From positions 1-13,903 of the forward strand of contig JAGLBK010000053.1 in the NCBI GenBank assembly GCA_018260275.1: a stretch of 13,903 nucleotides of DNA, written 5' to 3'. The notes below the pieces were generated by a model. It was not told the DNA's origin and searched no databases. It saw only the letters and a list, made by a program, of their open reading frames with translations. This document shows positions 1 through 7,944 of this stretch, piece after piece. The DNA is from Deinococcus sp. GTDB lineage: Bacteria; Deinococcota; Deinococci; Deinococcales; Deinococcaceae. The translations under genes and the position numbers were made by a program. Positions within the stretch are counted from its first letter, which is position 1. Each line of letters begins with the position of its first letter.

Positions 1-752
1 AGCGCCCGCCCACGCGCACTCAGCGGCGCGATCACGGCGGCTTCCGGGTTCAGTTCGGCCAAGCCCTGCGACAGCGCCGAACCCGCGTCGCGTGCCCGCT
101 CGAAACGGATCGCCTCGCCCCGGCGCACCAGTTTCTCGAAACTGACCGGCCCCACGCCGATGCCGCCCGTAAAGTTCTCGTCGAAGCCGTGGGTAAAGAC
201 CTCGCCCGTTCTGGCCTGCCCCGCGCCCAGTTCCGACTCGCCAAATTCACTGAACAGTGCGACAAAAGCCCGCCCGAAGCCCAGGCTCATGGCCGCGCTC
301 TCGGCCGTTTTGGTCAGCACCTCGGCCAGATCGAGGCTGCCGCCCAGCCGCCGCACCAGCGCCTCGACCGTCTGGGCGATGCGGCCCGACCCCCGGCGGG
401 CTTCCCGCGCCTGCACGCCTTCGAGCGCCAGCCCCAGCAGCGGGGCCAGTTCGGCTATCTGTTGCACGCCTTCCGGCGAGGCCCCCACGAATTCCAGCAC
501 CGCGCAGCCGACCGGCACGGCGCTGAGCATCCCCTCCGACACCGCCGAGCCGCCCGAGAGCGCCCGCAGCGCCAGCACCCCGTCACTGAGACCCAGGCCC
601 CGGCCTTCCTGGGCGGTAGCTGTTAATTGCCCATCATCCGCCAGCCAGAACTGGACGCCGTGTGCCCCGGCCTGTTCGCATGCCAGCTTAGCCAGGGCCG
701 CGCCGAACTGCTGCACGGTGCTGGCGCTGGTCAGGGTGGGGGGGAGGAGCAT
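1..752 (-). CDS. GAF-domain sensor protein, probably a histidine kinase (C-terminal part outside window)
   Basis: Only the first 250 codons are in the window; the frame stays open to base 1. Reading from the ATG at 752, residues ~1-115 look like a weak GAF-type sensor fold (starting MLLPPTLTSASTVQQFGAAL). Residues ~130-250 look like a clearer GAF domain, with a helix LAEVLTKTAESAA followed by strands FVALFSEF and VIAPLSARGRA. No catalytic domain is visible, so the kinase call rests on position: it lies 66 bp downstream of a NarL-type response regulator on the same strand, as HisKA_3-type kinases often do. It would sense a small ligand or redox signal and phosphorylate that regulator. No Shine-Dalgarno sequence precedes the ATG, so the start is uncertain and the frame is open further upstream. 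A GGDEF or phosphatase output domain is a possible alternative. Confidence 0.7.
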   Translation of the reverse strand, partial: MLLPPTLTSASTVQQFGAALAKLACEQAGAHGVQFWLADDGQLTATAQEGRGLGLSDGVLALRALSGGSAVSEGMLSAVPVGCAVLEFVGASPEGVQQIAELAPLLGLALEGVQAREARRGSGRIAQTVEALVRRLGGSLDLAEVLTKTAESAAMSLGFGRAFVALFSEFGESELGAGQARTGEVFTHGFDENFTGGIGVGPVSFEKLVRRGEAIRFERARDAGSALSQGLAELNPEAAVIAPLSARGRA

Positions 753-764
753 CAGGGGATTGTT

Positions 765-800
765 GACAGGTGAGTGGTTAGTGGGAAGTGGTGAGTGGAG
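765..800. repeat. Short GTGAGTGG-type direct repeat between regulator and sensor gene
   Basis: The gap between the response regulator stop and the sensor start holds two copies of GGTGAGTGG (at 769-777 and 790-798) with TTAGTGGGAAGT between them, itself a degenerate copy of the same G/T-rich unit. I see no hairpin or promoter in it. It looks like simple-sequence expansion. Confidence 0.5.
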
Positions 801-818
801 GAGGACAGGCCGTGCGGC

Positions 819-1496
<678 letters not shown>

Positions 1497-1502
1497 GGAG
1501 AC

Positions 1503-1508
1503 AGGATA
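1503..1508 (-). promoter_or_regulatory. Possible -10 element of a leaderless promoter for the response regulator
   Basis: TATCCT on the minus strand ends 6 bases before the ATG at 1496, so a transcript would start at or next to the start codon. The best -35 candidate, TTGCCC at 1529-1534, has a 20-base spacer, which is long. This is a suggestion only. Confidence 0.35.
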
Positions 1509-1624
1509 GCGGGCCGGGGAAGAGGGGCGGGCAAGCAGCTCTAACGAATTCCCCGCAAGTGGCTGCGTGATGCCGAAATGTTACTCACAAAATAGAATTT
1601 GCTTACTGGGACGCAATCCGCGTT

Positions 1625-1871
1625 ACCCCCCTCCCAGCCTCCCCTGCAAGGGGGGAGGAGCTAAAAGATTAAACTGCTTCCCCTCACGTCACCGAATAGG
1701 CAACGAGGGCCGTCGGGCGCGTAGCGCACGGGCCTAGGAATCGTGCGCGGACGTTCCGTGTCCAAGACCCCGCCGGTTGCATCTTTCACGTTTGCCAGTT
1801 GCCCGCAACAGCATCCACCTCCTCAGCGGAGCGCCGCTCCCCCTGCCCAGCCGGGTAGGGGGTTGGGGGGT
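1625..1871. repeat. MITE-like non-coding element with terminal GC-rich hairpins
   Basis: This makes up most of the 413-base gap between the response regulator and the polyketide synthase. The outer ends are inverted: ACCCCCC at 1625-1631 against GGGGGGT at 1865-1871. Inside each end is a hairpin. On the left, CCTCCCC (1638-1644) pairs with GGGGAGG (1652-1658). On the right, CCCCCT (1839-1844) pairs with AGGGGG (1857-1862), with an inner CCC/GGG pair. The middle contains GCGCAC and GTGCGC as an inverted pair around 1723-1747. No plausible gene or clear target-site duplication was seen. Small non-coding repeats of this general size are known to be scattered through Deinococcus genomes; membership of a named family is not shown. 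The rest of the gap (1509-1624 and 1872-1909) holds nothing I can name. Confidence 0.5.
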
Positions 1872-1909
1872 GGGGAATGAACGGAATCCATCACGCCCCC
1901 AAATCCCCC

Positions 1910-2965
1910 TTACCCCGGAAACCGCCCCAGCAAATGCTCCGCACTAAACCCCGGCCCCATCGCACTCAGCAGCACCTTCCCTGGCCTCAGCTCCCGCCTG
2001 AGCGTCTCCTGAAGCACGAACAGCACCGTCACGCTGCTCATGTTCCCGTACTCGCGCAGGACCTGACGACTGGTGTCCAGCGACCCGGCAGGCAGGTCCA
2101 GACTTTCCTCGTAGGCCGCCAGTACCTTGACCCCGCCGGGATGCACCACATACGTCCCCACTTCGCCCGCGTCCCAGCCGTATTGTGCCAGCGCCTCGGC
2201 CACGTTCCCGCGCATCATCGAGCGCACCAGCGTGGGAATGTCGCGCGAAAAACGCACCTTCAGGCCGTCGTCCACCACGTCCCAGCCCATGATTTCCTCA
2301 CTGTCCTCGATCAGGGTGCTGTACGCGCCGCAGAGTTCCAGCAGCGGGGCCGGGCCGGGCACGTCGGGGGCCGTGACCACCAGGGCCGCGCCGCCGTCGG
2401 CAAAAAGGGCAGCGCCCACGAAGTTGCTCTTGCTCTCGTCGCCCGCGACCAGCGTCAGGCTGCACAGTTCCACGGCCACGTACAGCACCCGCCGGTAACC
2501 GGCCCGCACCAGATCGGCGGCGCGGGCCAGGCCCCCTACACCCCCCGCGCAGCCCAGGCCCCACAGCGGCAGCCGGGCGGCGTGGCGGTTAAGGCCCAGC
2601 GTCTCGATCAGGTAGGCGTCCAGACTCGGGGCGCTGATACCGGTGGTGTTGACCACGATCACGGCGTTGATCTCGGACGGCCTCAGCTGCGCCGCCTCTA
2701 TCGCTTCGCGGGCCAGCCGCAGCGTCAGGGCGCGGGCTTCTTCTACAAACACCGCGTTCTTTTCGCCGAAGCTATGGGGCGCGGTGTACCACTCAAGCGG
2801 GCGCGAGAGGGCGCGGCGCTCGATCTGGGCGTTGGTGAATACGTCCAGCAGTTGCCGCCGGGCCGCCAGGCGCGGAAAAAGCCGGGTCGCCGCCTCACTG
2901 ACGGCAGTTTGAGACGCCGAGTACGGGGGCGTGCCCGTCACTACGGAGCGGAGTACAGGATTCAC
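1910..2965 (-). CDS. Type III polyketide synthase (chalcone/stilbene synthase superfamily)
   Basis: A 351-residue enzyme of full family length. It would join an acyl-CoA starter with malonyl-CoA extender units by decarboxylative condensation and release a pyrone or phenolic product. The catalytic triad is complete: nucleophile C139 in LWGLGCAGG, H275 in VVHPGG and N308 in EYGNMSS. The family signature NTTGISAPSLDA is at 106-117, and the C-terminal glycine-rich AMGPGFSAEH is present. The motif VELCSLTL and the overall look resemble Bacillus BpsA-type alkylpyrone synthases more than plant enzymes, but the product cannot be read from the sequence. Translation starts at GTG 2965 with no clear Shine-Dalgarno. 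No methyltransferase or oxidase partner lies next to it, so it appears to stand alone. Confidence 0.93.
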   Translation of the reverse strand: MNPVLRSVVTGTPPYSASQTAVSEAATRLFPRLAARRQLLDVFTNAQIERRALSRPLEWYTAPHSFGEKNAVFVEEARALTLRLAREAIEAAQLRPSEINAVIVVNTTGISAPSLDAYLIETLGLNRHAARLPLWGLGCAGGVGGLARAADLVRAGYRRVLYVAVELCSLTLVAGDESKSNFVGAALFADGGAALVVTAPDVPGPAPLLELCGAYSTLIEDSEEIMGWDVVDDGLKVRFSRDIPTLVRSMMRGNVAEALAQYGWDAGEVGTYVVHPGGVKVLAAYEESLDLPAGSLDTSRQVLREYGNMSSVTVLFVLQETLRRELRPGKVLLSAMGPGFSAEHLLGRFPG

Positions 2966-3050
2966 CGTTCAATTGTGGACGCCTGACCCCGGCGAACTGT
3001 GCCGCCCGCCTGATTTGACCTTCAGACAGCCTTAGCCTTCAGAACAGTTT

Positions 3051-3087
3051 GCATAAAAAGACCACGTTGTTTGTGGTCTTTTTATGC
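3051..3087. terminator. Perfect 15-bp stem-loop, intrinsic terminator
   Basis: GCATAAAAAGACCAC (3051-3065) and GTGGTCTTTTTATGC (3073-3087) are exact inverted repeats around a 7-base loop. The A5/T5 tracts give a U-tract on either strand, so it can stop transcription in both directions. It lies 110 bases after the lactonase stop and ahead of the polyketide synthase, and so separates these two minus-strand genes. Confidence 0.85.
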
Positions 3088-3110
3088 CGAGCGGAGCGAG
3101 TGACTTTTAA

Positions 3111-3179
3111 AGAGCAGCTGGAATAATGGAGCCGTTTGGGGCGCAGTTCCACAAATGGTGTAATTATGCAAGCTGCTCT
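3111..3179. repeat. 69-nt long imperfect hairpin downstream of the lactonase gene
   Basis: AGAGCAGCT (3111-3119) pairs exactly with AGCTGCTCT (3171-3179). Moving inward, ATAAT (3123-3127) pairs with ATTAT (3163-3167), and CCGTTTG (3132-3138) pairs with CAAATGG (3152-3158) with one G-T wobble. The structure is therefore layered along its whole length. It has no U-tract, begins 17 bases after the lactonase stop and is separate from the terminator at 3051-3087. It could be a REP-like repeat, an RNA-stabilising 3' structure or a small RNA. Confidence 0.55.
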
Positions 3180-3196
3180 AGCGGTGGCCCTCGGGC

Positions 3197-4168
3197 TTAC
3201 CCGAAGATCCGCGCCGGGTTACCCACCGTCATCTGCTCGATCTGCTCCTGGCTGATGCCCCGGCGCTGCAACTCGGGCAAAATGTCGTCGCTGAGGTGCA
3301 GCGGGTGCCAGTCCTTCACGGCGGGCAGCGCGGCCTCGGGGATGTTGGGGGCGCGGCCCAGCCAGTGCCAGATGCTGTCGTGCGAAAGCAGCAGGTGCCC
3401 GGCGTATCCGTCGGCGAGCAGCGTGGTCAGCACTTCCAGGCGCTGGGCGTCGGCGGGCGTGCCGACCATGCCCTGAAGCCCCAAGCGGTCGAAGGCGATG
3501 CTTACGCCGTGCTTCAGGGTGGCGCGGTGGTAGTCGGGGTCGGTGTTGCCGTCCATGTGCCCGATCATGATGCGGCTGGGGTCGGCGCCCTCGCCCACCA
3601 GCAGTTCGGCCTGCTGCGGCCCCTGCTGGCCTTCCTGGGTGTGGGTGATGATCGGCACGCCCGTTTCACGCTGCACCCTGGCCCCGGCGCGGAAAAACAT
3701 TTGCTCGTAGGGTGTGATCTCGGCCGCGCTGCTCGCCAGTTTGATGACGCCCGCCCGGATGCCCGTGTTACCGATGCCCTCGGTGACCTCGCGCAGCATC
3801 ATCTCGTAGATTTCGCTCTGGGCGTCACCCAGCGAGGCGCGGAACTTGAAATAGGTGGTGCCGCCTTCACCTTCGTAATAAAAGCCCGTGCTGCACAGGA
3901 TTTGCAGCCCCGACGCCTGACTGACCTCGCGCAAAAAGGCCGGGTCGCGCCCGCATTCGTTGGGGGTCGCGTCCACCACCGTTTTGACGCCGCGCGACAT
4001 GACGGCTTTGGCGGTTTCGGTGCACTGGGCCAATGCCGCAGCGTGGTCGAACGGCCCCAGGGTCACGTCGCCCTGGTAGCCGGGATAGCCGAAAATAACG
4101 TGTTCGTGCGGCAGGGTAAACCCGAGTTGTGCACCCTCGATAGGGCCAGTCACCGTTTGTGCGGACAT
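3197..4168 (-). CDS. Phosphotriesterase-like lactonase (PLL), DR_0930-type
   Basis: An amidohydrolase-superfamily TIM-barrel enzyme of 323 residues, the length I recall for D. radiodurans DR_0930. The binuclear metal site is complete: H21 and H23 (PHEHV), carboxylated lysine K143 (GVIKLASS), H176 (ITHTQEG), H204 (IGHMDGN) and D264 (LSHDS). Tyrosines Y28 and Y97, which line the active site in DR_0930, are also present. From family knowledge, such enzymes hydrolyse gamma- and delta-lactones well, some N-acyl-homoserine lactones, and organophosphate triesters weakly. The protein is cytosolic, with no signal peptide. The ATG at 4168 is fixed by a strong AGGAGG. It is divergent from the acylphosphatase gene. 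The native substrate is not known from the sequence. Confidence 0.95.
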   Translation of the reverse strand: MSAQTVTGPIEGAQLGFTLPHEHVIFGYPGYQGDVTLGPFDHAAALAQCTETAKAVMSRGVKTVVDATPNECGRDPAFLREVSQASGLQILCSTGFYYEGEGGTTYFKFRASLGDAQSEIYEMMLREVTEGIGNTGIRAGVIKLASSAAEITPYEQMFFRAGARVQRETGVPIITHTQEGQQGPQQAELLVGEGADPSRIMIGHMDGNTDPDYHRATLKHGVSIAFDRLGLQGMVGTPADAQRLEVLTTLLADGYAGHLLLSHDSIWHWLGRAPNIPEAALPAVKDWHPLHLSDDILPELQRRGISQEQIEQMTVGNPARIFG

Positions 4169-4175
4169 ATGTAAA

Positions 4176-4181
4176 CCTCCT
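4176..4181 (-). promoter_or_regulatory. Strong Shine-Dalgarno site of the lactonase gene
   Basis: AGGAGG on the minus strand, 7 bases before the ATG at 4168. It is the best ribosome-binding site in the window and decides the lactonase start. It contrasts with the mostly SD-poor genes around it. Confidence 0.85.
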
Positions 4182-4297
4182 CTGAGAAAGGGCGGTATTC
4201 GGTTGGGCGTGCCGTCATGCTACGCCCTGCGCCGACTCCCTGTCATGCCGCGTGTTATGCCGACCCCCTCCCATACCGAACCGTTACCATGTGGCCC

Positions 4298-4561
4298 ATG
4301 CGCCTGACTGCCCTCGTTTCCGGAACCGTGCAGGGCGTGGGCTACCGCCTGTGGGTTCAGCGGTATGCCCGCGACCTCAATCTGGTCGGCTACGCCGAGA
4401 ACCTTCTCGATGGCCGGGTCGAGGTCGTGGCCGAGGGGCAGCAGGCCGACCTCGACCGGCTGCTGCACTGGCTGCGGCGCGGCCCGCCCCACGCCCGCGT
4501 GAGCGACGTGCAGACCCAGTACAGCGAGGCGACGGGCATCACCGGCTTTCACATCTACTGA
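4298..4561 (+). CDS. acyP: Acylphosphatase
   Basis: A small cytosolic alpha/beta-sandwich enzyme of 87 residues that hydrolyses carboxyl-phosphate bonds such as those of acetyl phosphate or 1,3-bisphosphoglycerate. The phosphate-binding loop with catalytic arginine is VSGTVQGVGYR (R17), with Tyr in place of the commoner Phe. The catalytic asparagine is N35 in GYAENLLDGRVEV. The first strand begins directly at MRLTALVSG, so the ATG at 4298 is preferred. An in-frame ATG at 4289 would add only MWP. TACCAT at 4285-4290 could be a -10 for a leaderless start. It lies 98 bp ahead of glgB on the same strand. Confidence 0.93.
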   Translation: MRLTALVSGTVQGVGYRLWVQRYARDLNLVGYAENLLDGRVEVVAEGQQADLDRLLHWLRRGPPHARVSDVQTQYSEATGITGFHIY

Positions 4562-4647
4562 CCCCCGCTGAGCTGTGTGTGCTGGCCTGGGCTGCCGCCG
4601 TGAGAACAAATCTGCACACTCCCCGGTCACTGGGGCAGCAGGCCCGC

Positions 4648-4653
4648 TAGACT
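4648..4653 (+). promoter_or_regulatory. Possible -10 element for a leaderless glgB message
   Basis: TAGACT ends 6 bases before the glgB ATG and no Shine-Dalgarno sequence is present. A matching -35 box was not found. The related CAGACT stands 6 bases before the apbE ATG (6928-6933), so the same arrangement occurs twice. Confidence 0.3.
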
Positions 4654-4659
4654 TCCGGC

Positions 4660-6555
4660 ATGTCTTTTCTTCTGCCCCTGGATCACGACCACCTTCAGAA
4701 ACTGGTGACGGCCGACCTCGTGCGCCCCGATCAGCTCCTCGGCGCACATCCCACCACCGAAAACGGTGTCTCCGGGGTGCGTTTCGCGGTCTGGGCACCC
4801 AACGCCCAGCATGTCAGCGTGGTGGGCGATTTCAACGGCTGGAACGGCTTCGACCACCCGATGCAGCGCCTGGAGTTCGGTTTCTGGGGGGCTTTCGTGC
4901 CCGCCGCGCAGCATGGGCAGCGTTACAAGTACCGCGTGTCGGGCGCCGATGGCCGCACGGTCGACAAGAGTGACCCTTACGGCAGCTTTTTCGAGACCCG
5001 CCCGGCGACTTCCAGCATCGTGTGGGAGCAGGATTACGCCTGGACCGACGACCACTGGATGCAGACGCGTTCGCAGGGCTTCGAGCAGCCCGTGAGTGTC
5101 TACGAGTGCCACGCCCCCAGCTGGCGCAAACGCGACGACGGCTGGTTCCTGAACTACCGCGACTTTGCCCACCAGCTGGGCGAGTACGTGACCGAACTGG
5201 GGTACACCCATGTCGAGCTGCTGGGCGTCATGGAGCATCCCTTCGACGGCTCGTGGGGCTATCAGGTCACGGGCTATTACGCGCCGACCAGCCGCATGGG
5301 CAGCCCCGAGGACTTCAAGTACATGGTCGATCACCTGCACTCGCTGGGCATCGGGATCATTCTGGACTGGGTGCCGGGGCACTTTCCCACCGACGAGTTC
5401 GCGCTGGCCCGCTTCGACGGCACGGCGCTGTACGAGTACGCCGACCCGCGCAAGGGCTTTCACTACGACTGGAACACCTACATTTTCGACTATGGTCGCA
5501 ACGAGGTCGTGATGTTTCTGGTCGGCTCGGCCCTCAAGTGGCTCCAGGATTTCCATGTGGACGGCCTGCGGGTAGACGCGGTGGCCTCGATGCTGTACCT
5601 CGACTTTTCACGTACCGACTGGGTGCCCAATATTCACGGCGGGCGCGAGAACCTCGAAGCCATCGCCTTTATCAAGCGCCTGAACGAGGTCGTTCACCAC
5701 ATGGTCCCCGGCTGCACCATCGTGGCGGAGGAGAGCACTGCGTTTCCGGGCGTTACCACGCCGACGCCTTTTGGTCTGGGCTTCGACTACAAGTGGGCCA
5801 TGGGCTGGATGAACGACATGCTGGCCTACTTCAAGGCCGACCCGATCTACCGCAAGTACGAGCATCACAAGGTCACCTTCTACAACGTGTACCGCACCAC
5901 CGAGAACTACGTGCTGGCCCTCAGCCACGACGAGGTGGTGCATGGCAAGCATTCGCTGGTGTCCAAGACGCCTGGCGACTGGTATCAGCAGCGGGCCACC
6001 TACCGCGCGTTCCTGGCCCTGATGTGGACGACTCCCGGCAAGAAACTGCTGTTCATGGGCCAGGAATTCGCGCAGGGCAACGAGTGGAACGAAAACGAGG
6101 GCCTGCCCTGGGACATGCTCGACAACCCCGACCACCGGGGAGTGTTCAACCTCGTGCGCGACCTGAACGCGCTGTACCGGTCGCGCCCCGACTGGCACGT
6201 GGGCGACAATCGTGAGGACGGCCTTCTCTGGATCAGCGCCGACGATAGCGAGAGCAGCGTGTATGCCTATGTGCGCCGCGACTACCGCACCAACAGCTGG
6301 AGCCTGATCGTGGCGAACATGACCCCGGTGTACCGCCGGGACTACCCCATCGGTGTGCCCCAGGGCGGCGAATACCGCGTGTTGCTGAACACCGACGACG
6401 GCCAGTACGGTGGCTTTGGCACGCAGCAGCCCCCGCTGTTCGCCGCTGAAGAAGGCTGCCACGGCCAGACCCATCATCTCAAGCTGAACCTGCCGCCCAA
6501 CAGTGTGCTGGTGCTCGAAGCCGTGCAGGATGTGGTGGTCAGCGAAGAAAGATGA
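4660..6555 (+). CDS. glgB: 1,4-alpha-glucan branching enzyme (GH13_9)
   Basis: A 631-residue cytosolic enzyme that cuts alpha-1,4-glucan chains and re-attaches them as alpha-1,6 branches in glycogen synthesis. An N-terminal CBM48-type beta domain (~30-130, with VRFAVWAPNAQHVSVVGDFN) precedes the GH13 barrel. Catalytic residues are nucleophile D306 (GLRVDAVASMLYLD), acid/base E357 (VAEES) and D424 (LSHDEVVHGK). Their spacing is close to that of E. coli GlgB (D405, E458, D526). The C-terminal beta domain starts near residue 525. It is about 100 residues shorter than the E. coli enzyme because the extra N-terminal N1 domain is missing, as in other Deinococcus GlgB proteins, a feature linked to shorter branches. 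It is followed, with a 4-bp ATGA overlap, by a small membrane-protein gene. Confidence 0.97.
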   Translation: MSFLLPLDHDHLQKLVTADLVRPDQLLGAHPTTENGVSGVRFAVWAPNAQHVSVVGDFNGWNGFDHPMQRLEFGFWGAFVPAAQHGQRYKYRVSGADGRTVDKSDPYGSFFETRPATSSIVWEQDYAWTDDHWMQTRSQGFEQPVSVYECHAPSWRKRDDGWFLNYRDFAHQLGEYVTELGYTHVELLGVMEHPFDGSWGYQVTGYYAPTSRMGSPEDFKYMVDHLHSLGIGIILDWVPGHFPTDEFALARFDGTALYEYADPRKGFHYDWNTYIFDYGRNEVVMFLVGSALKWLQDFHVDGLRVDAVASMLYLDFSRTDWVPNIHGGRENLEAIAFIKRLNEVVHHMVPGCTIVAEESTAFPGVTTPTPFGLGFDYKWAMGWMNDMLAYFKADPIYRKYEHHKVTFYNVYRTTENYVLALSHDEVVHGKHSLVSKTPGDWYQQRATYRAFLALMWTTPGKKLLFMGQEFAQGNEWNENEGLPWDMLDNPDHRGVFNLVRDLNALYRSRPDWHVGDNREDGLLWISADDSESSVYAYVRRDYRTNSWSLIVANMTPVYRRDYPIGVPQGGEYRVLLNTDDGQYGGFGTQQPPLFAAEEGCHGQTHHLKLNLPPNSVLVLEAVQDVVVSEER

Positions 6556-6890
6556 CTGGCCCTGGAAAGACAACTGGCCCCGGAAAGATGGGTGACCCCG
6601 GCACTGAACCCGAATCCGGGCGGCGGCCACCGGGGGGCACGCCCGACCCCCTGACCCTGTTCAGTTTCGTGCTGCTGGCCGTGCTGGCGCTGCTTTTGCT
6701 GTGGCCGCTACTCTCCGGGGGCCATGCGCCCAATCCTTATCTGGTCGGCGGGCTGCTGCTGCTGCGCCTCGGTGTACAGATTCTCCGGGCGCAGCGCGAC
6801 GAAAAGCTCAAGCGTCCGGCCAGCTGGGCGCTCGATTTCCTGCTGATCGGGCTGATCTTCTATACCGCCAGCAACCAGCCGCCGGGCTGA
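6552..6890 (+). CDS. Small membrane protein of unknown function, coupled to glgB
   Basis: 112 residues, not recognised. The N-terminal ~30 residues are low-complexity, hydrophilic and Gly/Pro-rich (TGPGKT, TGPGKM), encoded by tandem 18-bp repeats. Three hydrophobic stretches follow: ~34-54 (LTLFSFVLLAVLALLLLWPL), ~61-77 (PYLVGGLLLLRLGVQIL) and ~93-108 (ALDFLLIGLIFYTAS), with a charged loop RAQRDEKLKR between the last two. The ATG overlaps the glgB stop by four bases (ATGA), suggesting translational coupling. The ATG at 6588 would skip the repeats and is a possible alternative start. Nothing links it to glycogen metabolism except position. Confidence 0.72.
   Translation: MTGPGKTTGPGKMGDPGTEPESGRRPPGGTPDPLTLFSFVLLAVLALLLLWPLLSGGHAPNPYLVGGLLLLRLGVQILRAQRDEKLKRPASWALDFLLIGLIFYTASNQPPG
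6555..6608 (+). repeat. Tandem 18-bp repeat at the glgB / membrane-protein junction
   Basis: Units start at 6555, 6573 and 6591. The first two (ACTGGCCCTGGAAAGACA and ACTGGCCCCGGAAAGATG) differ at three positions and the third is degenerate. The end of glgB (GAAGAAAGATG) resembles the unit's second half. The unit keeps reading frame and encodes TGPGK(T/M). Confidence 0.7.
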
Positions 6891-6939
6891 GGCTGGGGCT
6901 TTTAACCGTCGTTTCCATAACCTCAGGCAGACTGCGGGC

Positions 6940-7908
6940 ATGTTTTTTGCCTCCACCCATCCGCTGCTGTCGTGGCTGCGCCCACCGTACCGCCTGCACA
7001 GCGTGTACGAGCGTTTGCTGGGCACCGAGGTCGAACTTCAGATCGTGGCGGCAGACCGGGCACAGGCCCAAACCGCCGAGACGGCTGCGCTGGACGAACT
7101 CGACCGCCTGAAGGCCATCTTCGACCGCTTCGACCCGGAGAGTGAATTGCGCCGCTGGCTGCGGCGGCCCGCCGGGCAGGTTCAACTCTCGCCCGAACTG
7201 TGGGAAGTGCTGGCGCGGGCCGACCACTGGCGCGAGGCGACCGGCGGCGCGTTTCACCCCGGCGCGGATGCCCTGGGCGCGGTCTGGAAACAGGCAGTCC
7301 AGGCGGGAGAGCGGCCCGACGAGGCCGAGTTGCGGCAGGTCGTCCAGCAACTGGGCGCACGGCCCTGGACGCTGCACCCGGACGGGAGCGCGACGCTGCA
7401 CGCGACCTACGAGCTGGGGCTGAACGCGCTGGCGAAGGGCTACATCGTTGACCGGATGGCGGAACTGGCCGCGCGGCAACCGGGGGTCAGCGCCGTGCTG
7501 GTCAACGCCGGGGGAGACCTGCGGACCATCGGCGGGCGGGGCCTGGGCGTGCAGGTCGCCGACCCCTTCACCGCGCGTGACGACGCGCCTGCGCTGGGCA
7601 CGGTGCGCGTCAGGAACGCCGCCCTAGCGACCAGCGGCAGCGCCCACCGGGGCTACGACGTTGGCGGGCAGCATTACTCGCACGTCATCGACCCGCGCAC
7701 GGGGCAGCCGGTGCAGGACGTACCGGGCGTGACCGTCGTGGCCCCCGACTGCGCCACCGCCGACGCCCTCGCCACGGCCCTGAGCGTGCTGGAGCTGCCC
7801 GCTGGCCTGGCCCTGGCCGACGCCACCCCCGGAGCCGCCGCGCTGGTGGTGGGCCGCACTGGTCACAAAGCGGTCAGCCAGCGCTGGAACGCGTTAACCG
7901 GGCGCTAA
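6940..7908 (+). CDS. apbE: FAD:protein FMN transferase (ApbE family)
   Basis: A 322-residue enzyme that moves FMN from FAD onto a Ser/Thr of a target protein as a phosphoester, with Mg2+. Family blocks are in order: NALAKGYIVD (N162-D171), VNAGGDL (188-194, family form N-x-GGD), ATSGSAHRG (from 230), HVIDPRTGQP (248-257), and the metal-binding DCATADALATAL (270-281, D275). ApbE proteins in Gram-negative bacteria are often lipoproteins or periplasmic. Here the N-terminus (MFFASTHPLLSWLRPPYR) shows neither a lipobox cysteine nor a normal signal peptide, so a cytosolic location is likely unless the start is wrong. It is followed after 36 bp by the Tat-exported DUF2271-type gene, its likely substrate. 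The ATG has no Shine-Dalgarno; CAGACT is 6 bases upstream. Confidence 0.92.
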   Translation: MFFASTHPLLSWLRPPYRLHSVYERLLGTEVELQIVAADRAQAQTAETAALDELDRLKAIFDRFDPESELRRWLRRPAGQVQLSPELWEVLARADHWREATGGAFHPGADALGAVWKQAVQAGERPDEAELRQVVQQLGARPWTLHPDGSATLHATYELGLNALAKGYIVDRMAELAARQPGVSAVLVNAGGDLRTIGGRGLGVQVADPFTARDDAPALGTVRVRNAALATSGSAHRGYDVGGQHYSHVIDPRTGQPVQDVPGVTVVAPDCATADALATALSVLELPAGLALADATPGAAALVVGRTGHKAVSQRWNALTGR

Positions 7909-7944
7909 CGCTGGGGGCCGATACTTGGTGACAGGAGAACCGCT

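Noticed and set aside
1877..2986. Long open frame on the plus strand (369 codons) opposite the polyketide synthase
   Set aside because: Its protein is rich in His, Gln, Arg and Pro with no family pattern, and it is the antisense shadow of a gene with an intact catalytic triad; long antisense frames are common in GC-rich DNA.
3296..4174. Plus-strand open frame opposite the lactonase
   Set aside because: Antisense shadow; the minus-strand frame has all metal ligands and a strong Shine-Dalgarno.
4214..4250. Two GTCATGC copies between the lactonase and acylphosphatase genes as a regulator-binding site
   Set aside because: Seven-base repeats 28 bases apart are easily expected by chance in this composition; no symmetry supports them.
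4627..6630. Two long minus-strand open frames opposite glgB
   Set aside because: Composition-driven shadows; the protein sequences lack any domain, and glgB covers the whole stretch.
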